Positions 1-5,344 of a stretch of DNA of 14,063 nucleotides are shown in pieces. Within the stretch, counting starts at the first letter, position 1; every line of letters starts with the position of its first letter. Under the pieces are notes generated by a model. It had not been told where the DNA came from. It saw nothing but the letters and a program-made list of their open reading frames with translations, and searched no databases. The stretch lies in assembly GCA_041666425.1 (NCBI GenBank), contig JBAYHA010000031.1:1-14063 (forward strand). The letters run 5' to 3'. The position numbers and the translations under genes were made by a program. This stretch comes from JBAYHA01 sp041666425. GTDB lineage: Bacteria > Patescibacteriota > Patescibacteriia > UBA11705 > JABHMO01.

Positions 1-1319
1 CAACCGGTTTTCAAGGTTGGGGACAGGATACGGAATTGGGTTGCGGAATTAGGGATGATACCAATAATGTTTGGTATTGGAACAATTTAAATGAAACGAT
101 TAATATAAATGGCTTGCGTTTGTTTGCTACCGTTAATACCGGATCATTGACCAATACGGCCAAGTATTTTCAAGTGGGAATCCCCCAATATGTTGACAAG
201 AATGTTGATGATGTTTTTCAAATCGGTGATATTGGTTATTTTACTTCAGGCAAAAATAATGGACCGAGTGATTTAATTACCAGTAATTCCGCGCAATATT
301 TGAAATATTATTATGGTGATAATACCGCGCCAAAGGCTCGTTTCACGAATGTGGTTGATGGTATGAATTTTAACGGTCAAAATTTGTATATTCGTGGCGA
401 GGCGCGCGAAAGAGGTTCCTCCGGAATGAATTATGTCAAAGTTTTGATAAATGATCAGGCTTATAATGTTACGACTACGGACAATTTTGCCACTTGGCAA
501 TATTTGTGGAATGTGACGACCGACGGTCAATATTCAGTAAAAGTTATGACTGCTGATAATAATGGAAATGCATTTGTTACTCCGGTTTACAAAATTAATG
601 TTATTACCGGAACGACTGGTGTTTTTTCCGCTGACAAGACCGTTGTTTCCTTTAACAAAACCACCGGAGTGGCTGATAACACGGACAAAATTTTAGTCAC
701 CGTCAATTTAAAAGATGGTTTGGGAAATCCTTTAAAAAATAAAAATGTTGATTTTAATGAATATTTAAGTACCGGATCTTTGGCTAATTTAAAAACAAAA
801 AATACCGGCGAAACCGGAACTGTGGTATTTGAAGCTTACACTTTAATTTCCGGAGTTCATAACTGTCGTTTGAGTTTAGAAAGCGGGGAAATAATTAAAG
901 ATAATTTTGAACTTTTGTTCACCGCACAAAAACAAGACTTAGATTTTGCAACCGGATCATGGATAAAGACAAAAGATTCTTCGGCAGTTTATTTTCTCGA
1001 TAACAGCAATGTTCGACATGCTTATCCGACTTTGAATATTTGGCAAAGTTATTACAATAATGATTTTTCTTTTGTAAAAACAATTTCCAGCGATTTGTTG
1101 TCAACATATTCTCTTGGCAAAAATGTCACTTACAAAACAGGAACGCTGATCAAAATGTCATCAGTCGCCAAAGTTTACAAAGTTGAAAATGGTGTTTTGC
1201 GCTGGGTAAAAACAGAGACTGCGGCCAAAAATTTGTTTGGTGACAATTGGAACAGTTTGGTAAAGGTAATGCCGGAGTCGTTGTTTCCTGATTATAAAGT
1301 AGGAGAAAATATTGAGTAA
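1..1319 (+). CDS. Secreted/surface Ig-like protein with C-terminal Patescibacteria-type repeat, 5' partial
   Basis: The reading frame is open from base 3 (it begins T-G-F-Q-G-W) to the TAA at 1317-1319, so the start lies upstream; the TTG at 36 is unlikely to be the true start. About 438 residues are visible. The part up to about base 317 is rich in Asn, Gly and aromatic residues and unassigned. From about 318 to 605 there is a beta-rich Ig-like segment containing APKARFT and VKVLINDQ. From about 609 to 925 follows a segment resembling bacterial Ig-like (Big_1/invasin) domains (VFSADKTVVSF...ITVNL-like...LGNPLKNKNVDF). The last 120 residues hold a two-part repeat, GSWIK...VYFL then GTLIK...VYKVENGVLRWVKTE, which I remember as very common at the C-termini of secreted CPR proteins. 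Role: probably exported and cell-surface; no enzyme motif is visible. The domain calls are from memory of family patterns. Confidence 0.75.
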   Translation, partial: TGFQGWGQDTELGCGIRDDTNNVWYWNNLNETININGLRLFATVNTGSLTNTAKYFQVGIPQYVDKNVDDVFQIGDIGYFTSGKNNGPSDLITSNSAQYLKYYYGDNTAPKARFTNVVDGMNFNGQNLYIRGEARERGSSGMNYVKVLINDQAYNVTTTDNFATWQYLWNVTTDGQYSVKVMTADNNGNAFVTPVYKINVITGTTGVFSADKTVVSFNKTTGVADNTDKILVTVNLKDGLGNPLKNKNVDFNEYLSTGSLANLKTKNTGETGTVVFEAYTLISGVHNCRLSLESGEIIKDNFELLFTAQKQDLDFATGSWIKTKDSSAVYFLDNSNVRHAYPTLNIWQSYYNNDFSFVKTISSDLLSTYSLGKNVTYKTGTLIKMSSVAKVYKVENGVLRWVKTETAAKNLFGDNWNSLVKVMPESLFPDYKVGENIE

Positions 1320-1409
1320 GACTACGAAACTACGTAAGACTACGAAACTACGAAAGGCTACGAAACTACGTAAGACTACGAAACTACGAAAAGTTATGAA
1401 ATAATGAAA
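1320..1409. repeat. Tandem array of five 18-bp units
   Basis: Starting one base after the stop codon of the surface-protein gene there are four near-identical 18-bp units, G(A/G)CTACGAAACTACG(T/A)AA, at 1320-1337, 1338-1355, 1356-1373 and 1374-1391. A degenerate fifth (AGTTATGAAATAATGAAA) lies at 1392-1409. Units 1+2 and 3+4 differ at only one base in 36, so the array looks like a duplicated 36-bp dimer. Each unit is itself two CTACGAAA-like octamers plus two bases. Related copies occur at 1589-1626, 2094-2131 (inverted) and, degenerate, 5219-5244. The gene-free stretch 1320-1666 holds only this array, two hairpins (1456-1482, 1522-1540), the left inverted repeat and a ribosome binding site; I see no further gene in it. 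Confidence 0.9.
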
Positions 1410-1455
1410 AAATAAAATACATTTTTGAAAAAGGCTACAATAAAGTTATCCACTG

Positions 1456-1482
1456 AGTGTCGGAGTGATCCGACACTTTTTT
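1456..1482 (+). terminator. Rho-independent terminator
   Basis: A perfect 9-bp stem (AGTGTCGGA at 1456-1464 with TCCGACACT at 1469-1477) and a 4-nt GTGA loop are followed by a run of six T (1477-1482, the first of which also pairs in the stem). It would end transcription from the surface-protein gene, beyond the tandem array, so the array would be part of that mRNA's 3' untranslated region. Confidence 0.85.
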
Positions 1483-1521
1483 GATTGTCAAAAAAAATAG
1501 ATAGAAAAATTTAATAAATTA

Positions 1522-1540
1522 TGTCGAGGTGGGTCGACAG
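1522..1540 (+). other. Second, related hairpin
   Basis: TGTCGA (1522-1527) and TCGACA (1534-1539) form a 6-bp stem with a 6-nt loop, followed by GTTTTGG. Stem sequence and T-rich flank resemble the terminator at 1456-1482 (TGTCG...CGACA), so it may be a diverged copy or a weak back-up terminator. It is too short to be certain. Confidence 0.4.
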
Positions 1541-1588
1541 TTTTGGCTTGGGGGTTTGTATTTTTGGACGGATAATAAAGTTATAAAG

Positions 1589-1626
1589 ACTACGAAACTG
1601 CGAAAGGCTACGAAACTACGAAAGTA
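1589..1626 (+). repeat. Left inverted repeat of the GxxExxY cassette
   Basis: This is made of two 18-bp family units (1588-1605 and 1606-1623) followed by GTA. Against the reverse complement of 2094-2131 it mismatches only at the 4th, 10th and 29th positions. It ends 40 bp before the start codon of the enclosed gene. Confidence 0.85.
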
Positions 1627-1655
1627 AATCACAAAAAAAGTTAGATAAAATATAT

Positions 1656-1660
1656 GGGAG
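1656..1660 (+). promoter_or_regulatory. Shine-Dalgarno site for the GxxExxY gene
   Basis: GGGAG lies 6 nt before the ATG at 1667, a textbook ribosome-binding arrangement. It fixes the start of the GxxExxY gene. It is the only clear Shine-Dalgarno motif at any of the nine gene starts inside this window. Confidence 0.75.
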
Positions 1661-1666
1661 ATTAAT

Positions 1667-2080
1667 ATGAGTTTTCATGAAGGGTGTTTGAAAAGGAATG
1701 ATCTTTTGTATCCAGAGCTTTGTTACAGGATTAATGGTGTGATTTTTGAGACATTCAAAACTCTTGGACCGAATCAAAGAGAAAAATATTATCAATTTTT
1801 TATTGCCAGAAAGTTAAAAGATTTAAATATTCGTTGCATTTTAGAAAAACCTTTATTTTTAAGCATTTATGATAAGACGATTAGGTTATATGCGGACTTA
1901 ATAGTTGAAGATAAAATTGTTATTGAGATTAAGCGTGGTTCATATTCAAAAAAAGTTTATTTCGAGCAACTAAAAAAGTATTTATTCGTTTCAAAATATC
2001 AATTAGGGATTTTGGCAATGTTTGGAGATAGGCGTGCGAAGATTTATCGTGTCTTGAATATTATAAATAAAAATTATTGA
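1667..2080 (+). CDS. GxxExxY family protein (PD-(D/E)XK nuclease-like)
   Basis: This 137-aa protein has the full pattern of the GxxExxY family: LYPELCYRINGVIFETFKTLG (residues 14-34, of which the first stretch is the family's usual helix), then GPNQREKYYQ (34-43), where the family usually reads LGPG-x-x-E-x-x-Y. Here the motif glycine is Asn36, while Glu39 and Tyr42 are kept. A nuclease-like core follows: YADLIVEDKIVIEIK (75-89) with Asp77, Glu87 and Lys89 in PD-(D/E)XK spacing, and Gln101 further on. Length is normal for the family. Biological function is not established; members occur in intervening sequences of 23S rRNA genes and widely in metagenomic CPR genomes. The gene ends in TGA. Arginine codons are 6 AGR and 4 CGT, against 2 AGR and 9 CGN in the next gene. 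It sits between inverted repeats and has its own Shine-Dalgarno site, so I take it as an accessory, probably transferred gene. Confidence 0.88.
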   Translation: MSFHEGCLKRNDLLYPELCYRINGVIFETFKTLGPNQREKYYQFFIARKLKDLNIRCILEKPLFLSIYDKTIRLYADLIVEDKIVIEIKRGSYSKKVYFEQLKKYLFVSKYQLGILAMFGDRRAKIYRVLNIINKNY

Positions 2081-2093
2081 TCTTGAGTTAGGA

Positions 2094-2131
2094 TACTTTC
2101 GTGGTTTCGTAGCCTTTCGCAATTTCGGAGT
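2094..2131 (-). repeat. Right inverted repeat of the GxxExxY cassette
   Basis: This is the reverse-complement copy of the 18-bp repeat family, starting 13 bp after the stop codon of the GxxExxY gene. It matches the left copy (1589-1626) at 35 of 38 positions. In RNA the two copies could pair and enclose the whole gene. Confidence 0.85.
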
Positions 2132-2132
2132 G

Positions 2133-2156
2133 TTAACATCTGCGGCCGCAGGTTAA
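2133..2156. other. GC-rich palindrome in an AT-rich gap
   Basis: CTGCGGCCGCAG (2140-2151) is a perfect 12-bp palindrome. Outside it TTAAC (2133-2137) and GTTAA (2152-2156) extend the symmetry with a 2-nt bulge (AT, 2138-2139). It lies directly beside the right inverted repeat and 24 bp before the next gene. It has no T-run immediately after it, so it is a poor terminator; an operator or recombination site is possible but unproven. Confidence 0.5.
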
Positions 2157-2180
2157 ATATAAAAATTAAAAAAAAATTGT

Positions 2181-2915
2181 ATGTCAGAACAACAAACCGC
2201 TTTGCCTGTGGCGGGAAATGAAAAACAGGAAGAAAAAAAATATGTACCGAGAGTGATTGAGAAAAAGTCCGGTGGAATTTATTATCACATGGGGCTTATC
2301 GCCGGCAAAAAAAATGTTTTTACCACGCCTGAATATTTGGATATGATGGCCGGAGCTTTGCGCTATGCTGAATTATCGCGTGATATCAAAAATTTGGGAT
2401 TCGTGGTCATGCCTAATTTCTTTATGTGGATTTTTAAATTGAGTCCAAAACAAAATGATCCGGTTACTGTTTATGGGGAAGTAAAGAAATTTGCCGCTCG
2501 TGAAATTCTCAATAATTTGTATGCGGAAAAAAGCGGGGGAGAGTTTGCCATGTCACCGATTTTCAAAAACAACAAACGAGTAATGCGGTCAAAAGCGGAA
2601 AAAATATTATTTGCTTTTGCCGAAGAAGCGCGCAAAATGAAAAACAAGGGAATGCAAAAATTCCGAATTTGGGCTCCAAGGACGGAAACAAAATTAATTT
2701 CGTCCCAAAATTTGGCCGAAACTATGGAGAAATTAATGAAATGTCCGGTTAGCGAACGTTGGCAATTGGTGGCCGAGGCCAAGGATTACCCCTATCTTTA
2801 TTTGGCTGAGGATTGGCAAAATTTTTGTCAAAAGGATGAAGATGAAGAAGTAAAATATATTGCCACGCCGATAAATCAGTCATTTGATCGCAAATTGGTT
2901 TCTGTCGGTTCATAA
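2181..2915 (+). CDS. Degenerate IS200/REP-type Y1 (HUH) transposase homologue, likely non-catalytic
   Basis: The order of motifs follows Y1/REP-associated transposases. SGGIYYHMGLIAGKKNVFT (residues 30-48) matches the usual '(G)xYYHVxxRGxxxxxIF' opening strand. NLGFVVMPNFFMWIFKL (71-87) matches 'xxAYVLMPNHVHLLL'. VKKFAAREILNNL (101-113) matches the helix that carries the catalytic tyrosine. SQNLAETMEKLMKCPVSERW...AKDYPYLY (175-207) matches the closing 'xxIHNNPVxxGLVxxPxDYPWSSY' region. The two metal-binding histidines of the HUH motif are Phe80 and Met82, and the catalytic Tyr best aligns with Phe104. The core fold signature is therefore retained while every key catalytic residue is lost, which suggests a domesticated DNA- or RNA-binding protein rather than a decaying gene (the frame is intact over 244 aa). 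An acidic, Lys-rich tail and N-terminus flank the domain. The start has no Shine-Dalgarno motif, like the other genes outside the cassette. Confidence 0.62.
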   Translation: MSEQQTALPVAGNEKQEEKKYVPRVIEKKSGGIYYHMGLIAGKKNVFTTPEYLDMMAGALRYAELSRDIKNLGFVVMPNFFMWIFKLSPKQNDPVTVYGEVKKFAAREILNNLYAEKSGGEFAMSPIFKNNKRVMRSKAEKILFAFAEEARKMKNKGMQKFRIWAPRTETKLISSQNLAETMEKLMKCPVSERWQLVAEAKDYPYLYLAEDWQNFCQKDEDEEVKYIATPINQSFDRKLVSVGS

Positions 2916-2926
2916 TTTTTCAAAAA

Positions 2927-2977
2927 AAACGGCGGGGAACGGATTTTAATTAGCATGGAAATTCAGCCCCGCCGTTT
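2927..2977. terminator. Long GC-rich hairpin, probable terminator
   Basis: AAACGGCGGGG (2927-2937) pairs perfectly with CCCCGCCGTTT (2967-2977) across a 29-nt loop. It begins 12 bp after the stop at 2915. On the plus strand only three T follow the GC stem; on the minus strand the eight A at 2922-2929 would give a strong U-tract. It most likely separates the transposase-like gene from the lamin-tail gene; a regulatory hairpin is the alternative. Confidence 0.6.
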
Positions 2978-3015
2978 GGTTAAATGAAAAATTCTTTAAT
3001 AAATAATCGAAAAAT

Positions 3016-5214
3016 ATGAAAATAAAAATCCTGATTTTAGTTTGGATGTTTTTTTGGCTGATGACGCCGGTGAGTTTGGCCAGCGCGGAAAGTCTTAACA
3101 CCGCCAATACTACTAGTGGAAACATTTATCAATATTTTATTTTTACTTGTTCGACTGCCGATTGTTTACAAACGGCTTTGGCATCTTTGAATTTTGAAAA
3201 TAATTTAGCAGACCCAACTGTGTTAATTGTTGAAAATGAACAAAATTTGGAAACAACTACGCAGAACACGGATTTAGAAAATTCAACTCCTGCCGTATCC
3301 TCGGCAGTTGATGACGAAACCTCGGCCGATGATCAGTCGTCCGATACAAATACGGAATCAGCAACGGAAAATCAAACAACAGAACTTTTGTCCGAGGAAA
3401 GTGCGGAAGAAGAAATTGTTATTTATCCAGCTTTGGCTATTAGACTTTCGGAAATTTATCCGACGCCGAAAACCGGCGAAAAAGAGTGGGTAGAAATTTT
3501 TAACTCCACGGATCAGGCGATAGATTTGTCCGGTTGGGAAATTTACGAAAATGGCAACAAGGCGACTGCTTTGGTGGGCATTGTAAATGTCGGCGAATAC
3601 AAAATGTTTGAAAAAGGCTCGTTAAATAATGATGGGGATACTTTAACGTTATTTGATCCGACCGGAAAATTAATTGACGCGTTAAGTTATGGAAATTTTA
3701 CCAACGAATTTAACCATATTTCCGCTGTTCCAAAAAGTGGTGAGAGCATAATCCTTTCCGGAGAGAATTATTTTATTTCCGAACAAGCTACACCAAATGT
3801 GGAAAATATTTATTTAACCACCGTGGAGCAGTCGGCGCAAAATGTTTCCGTTAATAATGAAAGTAATGATTTAACCGTAATTGCCAGCTCCGCTAATGTT
3901 GTTGAACCACCAACTGTCGAAACGCAAACTAATGTTGTTGTTTTTAACAATAATGAAAATGAAGAAATAAATTCCGCCGTATCCTCGGCAATTTTTCAAA
4001 ACCAAAATGAAACCAGCGGTCAAGAGTTGGCTGTGGATAATTTTGCACCAACAATTAGAATTAATGAAATTATGCCTGCGCCCAGCGCGGGCGGTGAATG
4101 GGTTGAACTGTATAATTTTGGGTTGGCGCCTGTAAATTTGAAAGATTTTTTTCTTGATGATGCGGACGGTGGTTCTGTACCGTACAAAATTAAGGAAGAT
4201 TTTTTTGTTGAAGCTGATAATTTTGTTGTTTTTGACCAGTTGCAAACAAAATTGAGTTTAAACAATTCCGGTGATCAAGTGCGGTTGCTGTCGCCGACAG
4301 GGAGAATTATTGATTCAACGGTTTTTGAAAAAGCGCCAAAAGATCAGAGTTGGGCTTATGTTGGTAATGGTTATGAATTTACAAAAGAAATTTCCAAAAA
4401 TCATGAAAATATTATTCCTCGTTCGGAGTTAAAAGCGGGAACAACTTTAACCATGGCCAAAGCGCAAACCGGTATTTTTACCAATTCCACAACCAAAGCA
4501 AAAACCGTTACTGCGAACAAAGCGTCATATCAAGTAATTTCGTTGACCGATTTCTCAAAGCAAATTAAGGGGAGTACGGTGGCGCTTCGCGGATCGGCGA
4601 TTGCCGAGCTGAATATTTTTGGCACCAAAACAGCTTATTTGAATGGCGCGGAACTTTATTTTGGCAAAGATTTTGCCGTCCCGTTTTCTCGAGAAGAAAT
4701 TATTGCGGTTAAGGGTGAAGTTTCTGATTATGCGGGAGGCAAAAGATTGTTAATTCGGGAAATTACGGCAACGAATAGTCAGGAAAAAATTGTGCCAAAA
4801 GAAATTAACGTAGCTGATTTTTCAACTTCTTTGCAAAATATGTTGGTCAAGGTAAAGGGGAAATATTTGGACAAAATAAAAGAGGAGTATTTTTTTTCGG
4901 ATAATGGTGCGGAATTTGTTGTTAAATTAAATAAAAACATGAAATTAGAAACGCCTATGGAAATAAACAAAGAATATGCCTTGAGTGGTTTGCTTTTTTT
5001 AAAAAACAACAAATTTTCGTTAAATCTGCGGGACAACATGGATATTTCTTTAATTGTTCCTGATGACTTGTCGTCAAAGAGTTCAGAACTTGCTTTTTCT
5101 TTGCAATCGGCGGGAAATAATTATTATTGGTGGGGTGGATTGGGTGCAAGTTTAATTGTTTTTGGATTGTTGTTTGTTTTTATTAAAATAAGAAAGTTTA
5201 AATTTTGGCAATAA
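3016..5214 (+). CDS. Membrane-anchored lamin-tail-domain (LTD) surface protein
   Basis: The 732-aa protein starts with a Sec signal peptide (MKIKILILVWMFFWL..., likely cleaved after Ala-Ser-Ala, residues 22-24). An acidic Ser/Thr/Asn linker (about 70-132) follows. Two lamin-tail domains come next: residues 142-260 (IRLSEIYPTP...EWVEIFNS...IDLSGWEI) and 345-460 (IRINEIMPAP...EWVELYNFG...VNLKDFFL). Both show the family's 'INEIxPxP...EWVELYN' signature. Residues 505-590 and 595-680 look like two OB-fold-type beta domains (GSTVALRGSAIAE; NMLVKVKGKYLDK). A transmembrane helix at about 706-724 precedes a basic end (KIRKFKFWQ), so the bulk would face outside. LTDs in bacteria are found on secreted proteins, some with nucleases or with DNA- or surface-related roles; no catalytic motif is seen here. 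It lies just upstream of the secretion locus but has the locus promoter between them, so it is probably a separate unit. Confidence 0.85.
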   Translation: MKIKILILVWMFFWLMTPVSLASAESLNTANTTSGNIYQYFIFTCSTADCLQTALASLNFENNLADPTVLIVENEQNLETTTQNTDLENSTPAVSSAVDDETSADDQSSDTNTESATENQTTELLSEESAEEEIVIYPALAIRLSEIYPTPKTGEKEWVEIFNSTDQAIDLSGWEIYENGNKATALVGIVNVGEYKMFEKGSLNNDGDTLTLFDPTGKLIDALSYGNFTNEFNHISAVPKSGESIILSGENYFISEQATPNVENIYLTTVEQSAQNVSVNNESNDLTVIASSANVVEPPTVETQTNVVVFNNNENEEINSAVSSAIFQNQNETSGQELAVDNFAPTIRINEIMPAPSAGGEWVELYNFGLAPVNLKDFFLDDADGGSVPYKIKEDFFVEADNFVVFDQLQTKLSLNNSGDQVRLLSPTGRIIDSTVFEKAPKDQSWAYVGNGYEFTKEISKNHENIIPRSELKAGTTLTMAKAQTGIFTNSTTKAKTVTANKASYQVISLTDFSKQIKGSTVALRGSAIAELNIFGTKTAYLNGAELYFGKDFAVPFSREEIIAVKGEVSDYAGGKRLLIREITATNSQEKIVPKEINVADFSTSLQNMLVKVKGKYLDKIKEEYFFSDNGAEFVVKLNKNMKLETPMEINKEYALSGLLFLKNNKFSLNLRDNMDISLIVPDDLSSKSSELAFSLQSAGNNYYWWGGLGASLIVFGLLFVFIKIRKFKFWQ

Positions 5215-5218
5215 TAAT

Positions 5219-5244
5219 ACTACGAATGCTACATAACTATGAAA
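5219..5244 (+). repeat. Degenerate copy of the 18-bp repeat family
   Basis: Three octamer-like pieces, CTACGAAT, CTACATAA and CTATGAAA, lie just after the lamin-tail gene. They match the CTACGAAA octamer that builds the array at 1320-1409. As there, the copy sits a few bases after a stop codon. Confidence 0.55.
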
Positions 5245-5267
5245 TTAAATTGTTCTTTGTTCTTTTG
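5244..5267 (+). repeat. 24-bp dispersed repeat, copy 1
   Basis: This segment, beginning ATTAAATTGTTC, matches the reverse complement of 11556-11579 at 20 of 24 positions. The two copies lie in opposite orientation in the gaps before the VirB6-like gene and after the PrgI-family gene. Confidence 0.55.
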
Positions 5268-5289
5268 AGCCCCTCGCTGTGTATAAACT

Positions 5290-5318
5290 TTGTCCGGTCT
5301 TTGAATTTGTGGTATAAT
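5290..5318 (+). promoter_or_regulatory. Extended -10 promoter of the secretion-like operon
   Basis: TTGTCC (5290-5295, 4 of 6 against TTGACA) is followed by exactly 17 bp and then a perfect TATAAT (5313-5318). A TG one base upstream of the -10 box (5310-5311) gives an extended -10. Transcription would start near 5325, leaving a leader of about 20 nt before the ATG at 5345. It is the best promoter-like sequence I see in the window. Confidence 0.8.
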
Positions 5319-5344
5319 TATCTTGTGCTAAAAAACAAAAATAA

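Larger units (their letters stand above)
1589..2131 (+). mobile_element. Candidate GxxExxY cassette bounded by 38-bp inverted repeats
   Basis: A 543-bp segment is bounded by inverted copies at 1589-1626 and 2094-2131 that match at 35 of 38 positions and contains one gene, the GxxExxY-family protein at 1667-2080. The repeat units also form the array at 1320-1409, so the ends are part of a dispersed repeat family rather than classical insertion-sequence ends. I see no target-site duplication just outside the ends (TATAAAG on the left, TGTTAAC on the right) and no transposase inside. The gene's ribosome binding site and arginine codon use differ from its neighbours. That it moves as a unit is an inference; it could also be a gene trapped between two repeat arrays. 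Confidence 0.5.

Noticed and set aside
36..38. TTG as the start of the first gene
   Set aside because: The frame is open upstream to the window edge with protein-like sequence, and no ribosome binding site precedes the TTG; the gene is simply cut by the window.
1320..1409. CRISPR array
   Set aside because: The 18-bp units are directly adjacent with no unique spacers between them and no cas genes are present; this is a plain tandem repeat.
2976..3004. TTGGTT...ATAAAT as a promoter for the lamin-tail gene
   Set aside because: The -10 match is poor and overlaps the hairpin's 3' arm; a promoter is expected here but I cannot place it reliably.
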